Source: Pseudonocardia abyssalis (lineage in GTDB: Bacteria > Actinomycetota > Actinomycetes > Mycobacteriales > Pseudonocardiaceae). Taken from it: a stretch of DNA of 64,000 nucleotides. Positions 17,118 to 25,652 of the stretch are shown one piece after another (position 1 is the stretch's first letter; every line of letters starts with the position of its first letter). The translations under genes were made by a program, and so were the position numbers. The notes below the pieces were generated by a model that saw only the letters and a program-made list of their open reading frames with translations, searched no databases and was not told the origin of the DNA. The stretch lies in contig NZ_JADQDK010000001.1 in assembly GCF_019263705.2 (NCBI RefSeq), positions 5,580,001 to 5,644,000 of the forward strand, written 5' to 3'.

Positions 17118-17134
17118 CTAACTGAACGGCTTTG
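17118..17134. repeat. IS terminal inverted repeat, right
   Basis: Perfect complement of the left terminal repeat. Between it and the transposase start lie about 150 nt containing only the element's presumed promoter region; no gene is seen there. Confidence 0.9.
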
Positions 17135-17144
17135 ACCCTAACCC
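17135..17144. repeat. Target-site duplication, right copy
   Basis: ACCCTAACCC, identical to 15575-15584, lies between the IS end and the stop codon of the next gene. Confidence 0.85.
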
Positions 17145-17147
17145 GGG

Positions 17148-17963
17148 TCAGGGGTGGTGCCACCAGTCCAGGACCGTGTCCAGGGCCCCGGGGACGGCGA
17201 CGATCAGGTCGTCGGTGGGGAGGGGGTCGGGGTTGCCCTGCGCGTCCACGACGACGGCCCCCGCCTCCGAGGCCAGGCACAGTGCCCCTGCGACGTCCCA
17301 CTCCTCGTACCGGTCCAGCACGGCGGCGACGGCGTGCCCGAGCGCCACCTGCGTGATCGCCAGCGCGGCCGACCCGAGCACGCGGACGCCGGTGTGCGCG
17401 GCGGCAGCCCGCGCCGTGAACCCGGGTGCGCGCTCCAGCGACAGCTCCGCGCACACCAGGCCCCCGACGACCGGGCGCGGCGCGATCCGCACCGGCACCC
17501 CGTTCGCGCGCACCCCCCGACCGCGGGCGGCGGCGTAGATCTGGGCGCGGCTGGGGTCGGCGATCACCCCGACGACCGGCCCGTACGCGTCGACCAGGGC
17601 CAGGCTGTAGGCGCACCACGGGAACCCGGCCACGTAGTTGGCGGTGCCGTCCACCGGGTCGACGACCCAGCGCAGCGGCGCCGAGTGGACGCCGGGGTCG
17701 GCGCCGTACTCCTCGCCGAGCACCGGCACGTCCGGGAACTCCGCGGCGAGCACGCGGCGGGTGTGCCGCTCCAGCGTGCGGTCGGTGTCGGTGACCCAGT
17801 CGAAGGGGTGCGCCTTGACGGTGTCGGTGAGCCGGTCCCGCCCCGCCGTCGCGGTGATCACCTCGGCCGCGTCGTTCGCGAGGCGCCCCGCCACCTCCAG
17901 CGCGCGCGAGAGCAGCCCCGGGTCCGCGGGCGGGATGCGGCGCGTCTCGTGCTGGAGGCTCAT
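17148..17963 (-). CDS. Inositol monophosphatase family protein
   Basis: 271 residues of the Mg2+-dependent, Li+-sensitive phosphatase superfamily (IMPase, CysQ, FBPase-like). Metal-site motifs are present: VLGEEYG (Glu), WVVDPVDGTANYV (the DPxDGT motif) and EEWDVAGALCLASEAG (third Asp). Possible substrates are inositol-1-phosphate, histidinol phosphate or PAP; the sequence alone does not decide. The ATG at 17963 opens MSLQHETRRIPPADPG. The IS element sits 13 nt beyond its stop, cutting it from the EamA gene. Confidence 0.9.
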   Translation of the reverse strand: MSLQHETRRIPPADPGLLSRALEVAGRLANDAAEVITATAGRDRLTDTVKAHPFDWVTDTDRTLERHTRRVLAAEFPDVPVLGEEYGADPGVHSAPLRWVVDPVDGTANYVAGFPWCAYSLALVDAYGPVVGVIADPSRAQIYAAARGRGVRANGVPVRIAPRPVVGGLVCAELSLERAPGFTARAAAAHTGVRVLGSAALAITQVALGHAVAAVLDRYEEWDVAGALCLASEAGAVVVDAQGNPDPLPTDDLIVAVPGALDTVLDWWHHP

Positions 17964-18076
17964 GTGTCCCGAGGGTCACCGGACCCGGTGTCGGGGGTGG
18001 AACGGCCGGGTGACGTGTCGCCCATCACCGGGCCAACTGTGCGACCGCCATGCGGAGTTGTCCGTGAGTTGGGTGT

Positions 18077-19270
18077 GTGGTCATGGGCGTGCGGGACGTT
18101 CACCCCGTGCGAGTCGCGATCGTGTCCGAGTGCTTCCTGCCCGTCGTCAACGGCGTCACCAACTCCGTGCTGCGGGTGGTGGAGCACCTCACCGCGGCCG
18201 GGCACGACGTCCTCGTGATCGCCCCCGGGACCGGCGGACCCACCGACTACCTGGGCGCACCGATCGTCCGCGTGCCCTCGCTGGACCTGCCCGTCGTCAC
18301 CTCGATGCCGGTGGGGGTCCCGAGCCGTCGGATCCTGACGGCGCTGCGCGGGTTCCGCCCGGACGTCGTGCACCTCGCGGCCCCGTTCGTCGTCGGGTAC
18401 CGGGGGCTCCACGCCGCGCGGCGCCTCGGGATCCCGACCGTCGCGGTCTACCAGACCGACGTCGCCGGCTTCGCCTCCTCCTACGGCCTCGGGCTGACGG
18501 CGCGCGCCGCGTGGCGCTGGACGTGCCGGCTGCACGGCCAGGCCGACCGCACCCTGGCGCCGTCCAGCTGGGCGACCGAGGCCCTGCGGGCGCGTGGGGT
18601 GCCGCGGGTGCACCAGTGGGCGCGCGGCGTCGACACCTGCCGGTTCACCCCGTCCAAGCGCGACGCCGGGATCCGCGCGGACCTCGCCCCGAACGGCGAA
18701 CTGCTGATCGGCTACGTCGGGCGCCTCGCCCCGGAGAAGCAGGTCGAGCGGCTCGTCGCGCTGGACGGGCTGCCCGGCACGCGGCTCGTCGTCGTCGGTG
18801 CGGGGCCGAGCGAGGAGCGGTTGCGCACGGCGCTGCCGGACGCGGCGTTCCTCGGCTTCCGCGGCGGCGACGACCTGGCCCGGATCTACGCCTCGCTCGA
18901 CGTGTTCGTGCACACCGGCCCCTCGGAGACGTTCTGCCAGGCCGCGCAGGAGGCGCTCGCGTCGGGACTGCCGGTGGTCGCGCCGGACGCGGGCGGGCCG
19001 CGCGACCTCGTCCTGCCGGGGCGCACCGGCTACCTCGTGCCGCCCCGCCCCGATCACGCCGACGTCGACGACCCGGCGTCCGTCGCCGCCGACGCCCGGC
19101 TGCGCGCCGCCGTGCTCGCCCTCACCGAGGACGACGCCCTGCGCCGCCGCTTCGGCGCGTCCGCCCGCAAGTCGGTGCTGCGCCGCACCTGGTCGACGGT
19201 GTGCGACGAGCTGCTGGCCCACTACTCCGACGTCATCGGCCTGTCGACGACCGCCCGCGCCGCCGCGTAG
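18077..19270 (+). CDS. GT4 glycosyltransferase, MgtA/PimB-like
   Basis: About 397 residues, GT-B fold. The N-terminal domain begins [21 protein letters not shown], a stretch typical of GDP-mannose-dependent alpha-mannosyltransferases of actinobacterial glycolipid synthesis. The C-terminal nucleotide-binding domain has [29 protein letters not shown], and [29 protein letters not shown] with the EX7E motif. It is cytosolic or membrane-associated. An internal GTG near 18107 is an alternative start. The likely product is a mannosylated lipid, by family analogy. Confidence 0.88.
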   Translation: MVMGVRDVHPVRVAIVSECFLPVVNGVTNSVLRVVEHLTAAGHDVLVIAPGTGGPTDYLGAPIVRVPSLDLPVVTSMPVGVPSRRILTALRGFRPDVVHLAAPFVVGYRGLHAARRLGIPTVAVYQTDVAGFASSYGLGLTARAAWRWTCRLHGQADRTLAPSSWATEALRARGVPRVHQWARGVDTCRFTPSKRDAGIRADLAPNGELLIGYVGRLAPEKQVERLVALDGLPGTRLVVVGAGPSEERLRTALPDAAFLGFRGGDDLARIYASLDVFVHTGPSETFCQAAQEALASGLPVVAPDAGGPRDLVLPGRTGYLVPPRPDHADVDDPASVAADARLRAAVLALTEDDALRRRFGASARKSVLRRTWSTVCDELLAHYSDVIGLSTTARAAA

Positions 19271-19313
19271 CGCCCGACCGGCGCGCGCCTCATCTGATGA
19301 TCGCCGTCCACCG

Positions 19314-19499
19314 CACGCCGTCGCGTGGGACCGCGCCACCCCGCACGACTACGACCACCGCTGGATCAGCCTGCACGGCATGGGCGCGTCCCTCGCCGAC
19401 GGCACCGCGCTCGGCCGCCCCGAGCCGGAGTGGGACGAGCTCGCCGAGCGCGCCCGCGTCGGGTACCTGAACGAGCTGGAGCGGGTACCCGGCGGGTAG
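19314..19499 (+). other. Possible small gene or gene end
   Basis: One frame reads HAVAWDRATPHDYDHRW, then ISLHGMGASLADGT, then [24 protein letters not shown] before TAG. The composition is protein-like rather than shadow-like, but no ATG or GTG precedes it with a ribosome site; the only internal start is ATG 19380. Its stop overlaps the menG -10 box. It may be an unannotated small protein starting at a rare codon, or a remnant. The surrounding 239-nt gap holds nothing else. Confidence 0.25.
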
Positions 19500-19502
19500 C
19501 GT
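19497..19502 (+). promoter_or_regulatory. -10 box of menG (leaderless)
   Basis: TAGCGT is followed by 7 nt and then the menG GTG at 19510, with no Shine-Dalgarno. Confidence 0.45.
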
Positions 19503-19509
19503 CGACACC

Positions 19510-20202
19510 GTGAGCCGCGCCGACCTGGACAAGAAGCCCCGCGACGTCGCCGCCATGTTCGACGGTGTCGCCCGGCGCTATGACGTGACGAACACCGTCC
19601 TGTCCGGCGGCCAGGACCGGCGCTGGCGCCGGCTCACCCGACAGGCGCTGGACCTGCGCCCGGGGGAGAAGGTGCTCGACCTCGCCGCGGGCACCGCGGT
19701 CTCCACCGTCGAGCTGGAGCGCTCCGGCGCATGGTGCGTCGCCGCCGACTTCTCGCTCGGCATGCTCCGCGCCGGGTCCGACCGCGCCGTGCCGAAGGTC
19801 GCCGCCGACGCGCTGCACCTCCCGTTCGCCGACGCGTCCTTCGACGCCGTGACGATCTCCTTCGGCCTGCGCAACGTCGCCGACACCGACCTGGCCCTGC
19901 GCGAGCTCGCCCGGGTCACCCGCCCCGGGGGCCGGCTCGTGGTCTGCGAGTTCAGCACCCCGACCTGGGCACCGTTCCGCGCCGCCTACTATCTCGGCCT
20001 GGAGACGGTGCTCCCCGCGATCGCCTCGCGGGTCTCGAGCAACGCCGAGGCCTACCGCTACCTCGGCGAGTCGATCCGCGACTGGTCGCCCCAGCCCGAG
20101 CTGGCCGACCGCATCGCCGGCGCCGGCTGGGGTGAGGTCGCCTGGCGCGACCTCACCCTCGGCGCCGTGGCCCTGCACCGGGCCCGCCGCAGCTACGGCT
20201 GA
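19510..20202 (+). CDS. menG: Demethylmenaquinone methyltransferase
   Basis: 230 residues, class I SAM-dependent methyltransferase of the UbiE/MenG family, catalysing the last step of menaquinone synthesis. Family signatures are [17 protein letters not shown] near the N terminus, SAM motif [11 protein letters not shown], and [14 protein letters not shown]. The C-terminal [17 protein letters not shown] is also typical. Ubiquinone is absent in actinobacteria, so MenG is the right name. It lies immediately upstream of the complex I operon, with a separate promoter and the Rex-type site between. Confidence 0.94.
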   Translation: MSRADLDKKPRDVAAMFDGVARRYDVTNTVLSGGQDRRWRRLTRQALDLRPGEKVLDLAAGTAVSTVELERSGAWCVAADFSLGMLRAGSDRAVPKVAADALHLPFADASFDAVTISFGLRNVADTDLALRELARVTRPGGRLVVCEFSTPTWAPFRAAYYLGLETVLPAIASRVSSNAEAYRYLGESIRDWSPQPELADRIAGAGWGEVAWRDLTLGAVALHRARRSYG

Positions 20203-20236
20203 GCGAACCGGACGAGCGCGTCCGCACCCGGGTGTC

Positions 20237-20242
20237 TAGACT
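20237..20242 (+). promoter_or_regulatory. Probable nuo operon -10 box
   Basis: TAGACT lies 11 nt before the Rex-type site and about 206 nt before nuoA. The predicted start near 20249 gives a long 5' leader that includes a GC hairpin (about 20372-20392). Confidence 0.45.
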
Positions 20243-20252
20243 CACCCCGACT

Positions 20253-20270
20253 TCGTGAATATCTTCACAA
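20253..20270. promoter_or_regulatory. Rex-type redox operator before nuo operon
   Basis: TCGTGAATATCTTCACAA matches the Rex consensus TTGTGAAnnnnTTCACAA with one mismatch. It overlaps the predicted transcription start of the nuo operon. Rex is an NADH-sensing repressor that controls nuo and other respiratory genes in Streptomyces. High NADH would release it and raise complex I. No rex gene is in the window. Confidence 0.8.
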
Positions 20271-20447
20271 GGAGTCGCAAGGCCGCATGCGGACCACCAC
20301 TCGCAGCGGGCGTCGAGACCGACGACCACGACGGTGACCAGGCCCGCACGGGGTGCGAGTAAGGCTCCCCTGGCTTCGGCCGGGAGGGTCACCGCGACCT
20401 AGGGTCGCGCCCGGAATGTGATCCGTCGACGGCGAGGACTGCGCAGG

Positions 20448-20813
20448 ATGCTCGATCCGTATCTCCCGCTGGTGCTGATGTTCGCCCTGGCCGGTGCATT
20501 CGCGCTGTTCTCGGTGGTGTCCGCGCCCTACATCGGCCCGCGGCGCTACAACCGCGCCAAGCTCGACGCCTACGAGTGCGGCATCGAACCGTCGCCGGAC
20601 CCCGTCGTCGGCGGCGGACGCATGCCGGTGGCGTACTACCTCACCGCGATGTTGTTCATCCTGTTCGACATCGAGATGGTCTTCCTCTACCCGTTCGCCG
20701 TGAGCGCCGACATGCTCGGGCTGTTCGGGCTGGTGGAGATCGTGCTGTTCATCGTCACCGTCGGGTTCGCCTACGTCTACGTGTGGCGCCGCGGCGGCCT
20801 GGATTGGAACTGA
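20448..20813 (+). CDS. nuoA: NADH-quinone oxidoreductase subunit A
   Basis: 121 residues, three TM helices. The conserved loop [11 protein letters not shown] contains the Cys-Gly pair of the A/J region, followed by [12 protein letters not shown]. The ATG at 20448 gives the usual NuoA length; an in-frame GTG at 20418 would add an Arg-rich stretch. It is the first gene of a 15.8-kb operon nuoA-N in standard order, most junctions being 4-nt overlaps. Confidence 0.95.
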   Translation: MLDPYLPLVLMFALAGAFALFSVVSAPYIGPRRYNRAKLDAYECGIEPSPDPVVGGGRMPVAYYLTAMLFILFDIEMVFLYPFAVSADMLGLFGLVEIVLFIVTVGFAYVYVWRRGGLDWN

Positions 20814-20814
20814 C

Positions 20815-21411
20815 ATGGGTCTCGAAGAGAACCTGCCCAGCGGCGTCCTGCTGACCAGCGTCGAGAAGCTGGTCAACTGGACCCGCAAGTCCTCGCTGTG
20901 GCCCGCCACCTTCGGGCTGGCGTGCTGCGCGATCGAGATGATGACGACCGGTGCGCCGCGCTACGACCTCGCGCGCTTCGGCATGGAGGTCTTCCGCGCC
21001 TCCCCGCGCCAGGCGGACCTGATGATCGTCGCCGGTCGGGTCAGCAACAAGATGGCCCCGGTCCTGCGCCAGATCTACGACCAGATGCCCGAGCCCCGCT
21101 GGGTGCTCGCGATGGGCGTGTGCGCCAGCTCCGGCGGCATGTTCAACAACTACGCGATCGTGCAGGGCGTCGACCACGTCGTCCCCGTCGACATGTACCT
21201 CCCGGGCTGCCCCCCGCGCCCGGAGATGCTGATGGACGCGATCCTCAAGATCCACGCCAAGATCATGGACGAGCCGCTGGGCGCCAAGCGCGCCACGGAG
21301 CTCGCCGAGAGCGGCTACAAGACGCCGATGATCCCGTCGTCGGTCAAGTACGCGCCCAAGGCGAAGAAGACCGCGCCGAAGTCGGCCGACACCATCGAGG
21401 CGACGTCGTGA
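20815..21411 (+). CDS. nuoB: NADH-quinone oxidoreductase subunit B
   Basis: 198 residues, peripheral arm subunit holding cluster N2, next to the quinone site. Ligands are visible as [18 protein letters not shown] and [10 protein letters not shown]. The C terminus has an extra Lys/Ala-rich tail ([14 protein letters not shown]). The ATG at 20815 lies one base after the nuoA stop. Confidence 0.97.
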   Translation: MGLEENLPSGVLLTSVEKLVNWTRKSSLWPATFGLACCAIEMMTTGAPRYDLARFGMEVFRASPRQADLMIVAGRVSNKMAPVLRQIYDQMPEPRWVLAMGVCASSGGMFNNYAIVQGVDHVVPVDMYLPGCPPRPEMLMDAILKIHAKIMDEPLGAKRATELAESGYKTPMIPSSVKYAPKAKKTAPKSADTIEATS

Positions 21412-22265
21412 CCGCAGGAACCTCCAAGGACGGGGCCGAACCCACCGGCGGGCAGCAGTCCTCCGCCGAGTCGAGCGGCGCCGACCGCGACGCCCAGCGC
21501 GCGGCGGGCGGCACCACCCCCGCCGCGGGTGAGCCCGAGCAGGCGGCCGTCGACGCCGAGGGCGCCGAGGTCGACCGCACCGGTACCACCGCCGAGGGCG
21601 GCACCCGGCAGGCCCCCGCCCGCGCCCGCGAGGGCATGTTCGGCGTCTCCGGCTCCGGTGACACGTCGGGCTTCGGCGGCCTGCGCCTGCCCGGCTACGC
21701 CCCGGCCCCGGCCGAGCGGCCCTACGGCGGCTGGTTCGACGAGTTCGCCGACGACCTCACCGAGGCCCTCGCCGAGCGCGGCGTGCCGGCCGGCGCGATC
21801 CAGCAGGTCACGGTCGACCGCGGCGAGATCACGTTCTACGTGCAGCCCGAGCGGATCCTCGACCTCTGCCGCACCCTGCGCGACGACGAGGGCCTGCGCT
21901 ACGAGCTGTGCAGCTCGATCTCCGGGGTCGACTACGGCGAGAGCGTCGCGCAGCGCCTGCACGTCGTCTACCACCTGACGTCGATGACCTACAGGCGCCG
22001 GATCCGGCTCGAGGTCGCCCTCGACGTCGACGACCCGCACCTGCCGAGCGTCGTCGAGGTCTACCCCACGGCCGACTGGCACGAGCGCGAGTGCTGGGAC
22101 ATGTTCGGCGTGATCTTCGACGGTCACCCGGCCCTGACCCGGATCCTCATGCCGGACGACTGGGAGGGCCACCCCCAGCGCAAGGACTATCCCCTCGGCG
22201 GCATCCCCGTCGAGTACAAGGGTGCGGAGATCCCGCCGCCCGATGAGCGGAGGTCGTACTCGTGA
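21408..22265 (+). CDS. nuoC: NADH-quinone oxidoreductase subunit C
   Basis: 285 residues from a GTG overlapping the nuoB stop. The first 80 or so residues are low-complexity, rich in Gly, Ala, Glu and Thr, an extension also known in other actinobacterial NuoC. The conserved 30-kDa domain follows, with [19 protein letters not shown] and [12 protein letters not shown]. Part of the quinone-reducing module. Confidence 0.96.
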   Translation: MTAGTSKDGAEPTGGQQSSAESSGADRDAQRAAGGTTPAAGEPEQAAVDAEGAEVDRTGTTAEGGTRQAPARAREGMFGVSGSGDTSGFGGLRLPGYAPAPAERPYGGWFDEFADDLTEALAERGVPAGAIQQVTVDRGEITFYVQPERILDLCRTLRDDEGLRYELCSSISGVDYGESVAQRLHVVYHLTSMTYRRRIRLEVALDVDDPHLPSVVEVYPTADWHERECWDMFGVIFDGHPALTRILMPDDWEGHPQRKDYPLGGIPVEYKGAEIPPPDERRSYS

Positions 22266-23572
22266 CCACTCCCACTCCGGCAGACGAGCGGATCACGACC
22301 GAGGGGCCCGTCTACACCGTCACCGGTGGCGACTGGGACACCCTCCTCGACGAGGACCACGACGACCGCATCGTCATCAACATGGGCCCGCAGCACCCGT
22401 CGACGCACGGCGTGCTGCGCCTGGTGCTGGAGCTGGAGGGCGAGACCGTCCAGCAGGCCCGCTCGGTGATCGGCTACCTGCACACCGGCATCGAGAAGAA
22501 CTGCGAGTACCGCACCTGGACCCAGGGCGTCACGTTCGTGACGCGCATGGACTACCTCGCGCCCATCTTCAACGAGGTCGGCTACTGCCTCGCCGTCGAG
22601 AAGCTGCTCGGCATCGAGGCGCCGCGCCGCGCCACCGTCGCGCGCGTGCTGCTCATGGAGCTCAACCGGATCGGCTCGCACCTGGTGTGCCTGGCCACCG
22701 GCGGCATGGAGCTCGGCGCGCTCACCGGCATGACGGCCGGGTTCCGCGAGCGCGAGGAGGTGCTCCACCTGCTGGAGTTCCTCACCGGCCTGCGCATGAA
22801 CCACGCCTTCGTCCGCCCCGGCGGGCTCTCACAGGACTTCCCGGACGGCTGGGAGGAGAAGGTCACCGAGTTCGTCGCGCTGATGCGGTCGCGCCTGCCC
22901 GACTACGACAAGCTGCTCACCGGCCAGCCGATCTGGCGCCAGCGCCTGGAGAACGTCGGCTACCTGCCGCTCGACGGCTGCCTGGCCCTCGGTGCCACCG
23001 GTCCGATCCTGCGCTCCGCGGGCCTGCCGTGGGACCTGCGCAAGGTCGAGCCGTACTGCGGCTACGAGGAGTACGACTTCGAGGTCCCCGTGGCCACGGA
23101 GGCCGACTGCTACGCGCGCTACCGGCTGCGCGTCGCGGAGATGCACGAGTCGCTCAAGATCGTCGAGCAGGCCGTGCAGAAGATGGAGCCGGGCCCGGTG
23201 ATGGTCGAGGACCGCAAGGTCGCCTGGCCCGCGCAGCTCTCCGTCGGCTCCGACGGCATGGGCAACACGCTCGAGCACGTCCGCAAGATCATGGGTCAGT
23301 CGATGGAGTCGCTGATCCACCACTTCAAGCTGGTCACCGAGGGCTTCCACGTCCCGGCGGGGCAGGTCTACACCTCCGTCGAGTCGCCGCGCGGCGAGCT
23401 GGGCTTCCACCTGGTCTCCGACGGAGGCACCCGTCCGGTCCGCGTGCACGTGCGCGAACCCAGCTTCGTGAACCTGCAGACGATGCCCGCGATGAGCGAG
23501 GGCGGCATGGTCGCCGACGTCATCGCGGCCGTCGCGTCGATCGACCCCGTCATGGGAGGCGTGGACCGATGA
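22262..23572 (+). CDS. nuoD: NADH-quinone oxidoreductase subunit D
   Basis: 436 residues, the 49-kDa subunit lining the quinone pocket. [20 protein letters not shown] near residue 40 carries the quinone-site His; [18 protein letters not shown] and [12 protein letters not shown] follow. The C terminus [20 protein letters not shown] is typical. The GTG start overlaps the nuoC stop. Confidence 0.97.
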   Translation: MTTPTPADERITTEGPVYTVTGGDWDTLLDEDHDDRIVINMGPQHPSTHGVLRLVLELEGETVQQARSVIGYLHTGIEKNCEYRTWTQGVTFVTRMDYLAPIFNEVGYCLAVEKLLGIEAPRRATVARVLLMELNRIGSHLVCLATGGMELGALTGMTAGFREREEVLHLLEFLTGLRMNHAFVRPGGLSQDFPDGWEEKVTEFVALMRSRLPDYDKLLTGQPIWRQRLENVGYLPLDGCLALGATGPILRSAGLPWDLRKVEPYCGYEEYDFEVPVATEADCYARYRLRVAEMHESLKIVEQAVQKMEPGPVMVEDRKVAWPAQLSVGSDGMGNTLEHVRKIMGQSMESLIHHFKLVTEGFHVPAGQVYTSVESPRGELGFHLVSDGGTRPVRVHVREPSFVNLQTMPAMSEGGMVADVIAAVASIDPVMGGVDR

Positions 23573-24363
23573 CCACCCCCAACCCGGAGACGAACGGGCC
23601 CGTGGCCGCTCCGGAGGAGCGCGTCTGGGACGGCCCGCCGCCGCAGTCGCCGGTCTCCCCGGTGTTCGACGAGCTCACGCGCCAGCGCACCAAGGAGATC
23701 ATCGCGCTGTACCCGCAGTCGCGGTCGGCGCTGCTGCCGCTGCTGCACCTCGTGCAGTCCGTCGAGGGCCACGTCAGCCAGGACGGCATCCGCTACTGCG
23801 CCGACGCGCTGGAGCTGACCACCGCCGAGGTGTCCGCGGTCGCCACGTTCTACACGATGTACAAGCGCACGCCCTGCGGTGAGCACCTGGTCAGCGTCTG
23901 CACCAACACGCTGTGCGCGGTGCTCGGCGGCGACGACATCTACACCCGGCTCAAGACCAAGCTCGGTGTCGGTCACGAGGAGACGGCGGGAGAGCCCGGC
24001 TCCACCGGCTCGATCACCCTCGAGCACGCCGAGTGCCTCGCGGCGTGCGACCTCGCGCCCGTGGTGCAGGTCAACTACGAGTTCTTCGACAACCAGACGG
24101 TCGACACCGCCGACGCGCTGGTCGACGCGCTGCAGCGCGGCGAGAAGCCGCACCCCACCCGCGGCGCGGCGCTCACCGACTTCCGCACCGTGTCCCTGGA
24201 GCTGGCCGGGGTGTTCACCGACCTGGAGCACACCGTCGAGGGTGCGTCGAGCGCCGTCGAGACCATGCGCGGGGCCCGCCTGGCCACCGACCGGGGCTGG
24301 AGCGCCCCGTCGATGCCGGACTCCCCGCCCGCCTTCCCGAGCCCGCCGGAGAAGAAGTCATGA
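23569..24363 (+). CDS. nuoE: NADH-quinone oxidoreductase subunit E
   Basis: 264 residues, the 24-kDa subunit with the [2Fe-2S] cluster N1a. Ligands are in [14 protein letters not shown] and [16 protein letters not shown]; helical N-terminal part [13 protein letters not shown]. About 80 residues of Pro/Ala-rich tail follow the thioredoxin-like domain. The ATG overlaps the nuoD stop (ATGA). Confidence 0.96.
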   Translation: MTTPNPETNGPVAAPEERVWDGPPPQSPVSPVFDELTRQRTKEIIALYPQSRSALLPLLHLVQSVEGHVSQDGIRYCADALELTTAEVSAVATFYTMYKRTPCGEHLVSVCTNTLCAVLGGDDIYTRLKTKLGVGHEETAGEPGSTGSITLEHAECLAACDLAPVVQVNYEFFDNQTVDTADALVDALQRGEKPHPTRGAALTDFRTVSLELAGVFTDLEHTVEGASSAVETMRGARLATDRGWSAPSMPDSPPAFPSPPEKKS

Positions 24364-25652
24364 CCGACATCCTCACGCCGGTGCTCACGCGCCGCTGGCA
24401 GTCGCCGCGCTCGTGGTCGCTGGAGACCTACGAGCAGCTGGAGGGCTACCAGGCCCTGCGCACCGCGCTGACCGCCCACCCGGACCAGCTGATCCAGCTC
24501 GTCAAGGACTCCGGCCTGCGCGGCCGCGGTGGCGCGGGCTTCCCGACCGGCCTGAAGTGGGGCTTCATCCCGCAGGGTCCCGACGGCCCCGGCGCGAAGC
24601 CCAAGTACCTCGTGATCAACGCCGACGAGGGCGAGCCGGGCACCTGCAAGGACATCCCGACGATGATGGCCGACCCGCACTCGCTCATCGAGGGCTGCAT
24701 CATCACGAGCTTCGCGATCCGCGCGAACTTCTGCGCGATCTACATCCGCGGCGAGGCGCTGCACCCGATCCGCCGCGTCCGCAACGCCGTGAACGAGGCG
24801 TACGCGAAGGGCTACCTGGGCAAGGACATCCTCGGCTCGGGCTTCGACCTCGACATCGTGGTGCACGCCGGCGCCGGGGCCTACATCTGCGGCGAGGAGA
24901 CGGCACTGCTCGACTCGCTCGAAGGTCGTCGCGGTCAACCCCGCCTCAAGCCCCCGTTCCCGGCCACGTCCGGTCTGTACGCCTCGCCCACCGTGGTGAA
25001 CAACGTGGAGACCATCGCCTCGGTTCCCGCGATCGTGCAGGGCGGCTCGGAGTGGTTCCGCTCGATGGGCAGCGAGAAGAGCCCCGGCCCGAAGATCTAC
25101 TCGGTCTCCGGCCACGTCGAGCACCCCGGCCAGTACGAGGCCCCGCTCGGCATCACCCTGCGCCAGCTCCTCGAGCTCGCGGGCGGGATGAAGGGCGGCG
25201 TGCCGCTGAAGTTCTGGACGCCGGGCGGCTCGTCCACCCCGCTGTTCACCGCCGAGCACCTCGACGTCCCCCTGGACTTCGAGGGAGCGGCGGCCGCGGG
25301 CTCCATGCTCGGCACCACCGCGGTGCAGGTCTTCAACGAGACCGTGTCCGTGCCGTGGGCCGTCATGAAGTGGACCGAGTTCTACAAGCACGAGTCCTGC
25401 GGCAAGTGCACCCCGTGCCGCGAGGGCACCTACTGGCTGGTGCAGATCCTGGAGCGGATGGTGGAGGGCCACGGCACCGCCACCGACGTCGAGACGATGC
25501 TCGACATCTGCGACAACATCCTCGGCCGGTCCTTCTGCGCGCTCGGCGACGGCGCCACCAGCCCGATCACCAGCGCCATCAAGTACTTCCGCCAGGAGTT
25601 CCTGGACCTGTGCGCGGCGCAGAACGTCGAACCCGTTGGAGCAATGGCATGA
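24360..25652 (+). CDS. nuoF: NADH-quinone oxidoreductase subunit F
   Basis: 430 residues, the 51-kDa NADH-oxidising subunit with FMN and cluster N3. GRGGAGFPTGLKWGF binds NADH, NADEGEPGTCKD binds FMN, and ESCGKCTPCREGTYW with FCALGDGATSP supplies the four Cys of the [4Fe-4S] cluster. The ATG overlaps the nuoE stop. Confidence 0.98.
   Translation: MTDILTPVLTRRWQSPRSWSLETYEQLEGYQALRTALTAHPDQLIQLVKDSGLRGRGGAGFPTGLKWGFIPQGPDGPGAKPKYLVINADEGEPGTCKDIPTMMADPHSLIEGCIITSFAIRANFCAIYIRGEALHPIRRVRNAVNEAYAKGYLGKDILGSGFDLDIVVHAGAGAYICGEETALLDSLEGRRGQPRLKPPFPATSGLYASPTVVNNVETIASVPAIVQGGSEWFRSMGSEKSPGPKIYSVSGHVEHPGQYEAPLGITLRQLLELAGGMKGGVPLKFWTPGGSSTPLFTAEHLDVPLDFEGAAAAGSMLGTTAVQVFNETVSVPWAVMKWTEFYKHESCGKCTPCREGTYWLVQILERMVEGHGTATDVETMLDICDNILGRSFCALGDGATSPITSAIKYFRQEFLDLCAAQNVEPVGAMA

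Larger units (their letters stand above)
15585..17134. mobile_element. IS4-type insertion sequence (1550 bp)
   Basis: The element is bounded by perfect 17-bp terminal inverted repeats (CAAAGCCGTTCAGTTAG at 15585-15601 and its complement at 17118-17134). The match extends imperfectly another 25 nt inward. A 10-bp direct repeat ACCCTAACCC flanks both ends, within the 9-12 bp range of IS4-family elements. It holds one intact transposase gene. Perfect ends and exact duplication point to a recent insertion that may still be active. Confidence 0.93.

Noticed and set aside
21408..21660. Low-complexity NuoC start as a wrongly chosen start
   Set aside because: The GTG overlaps the nuoB stop as at other junctions of this operon, and similar extensions are known in actinobacterial NuoC.
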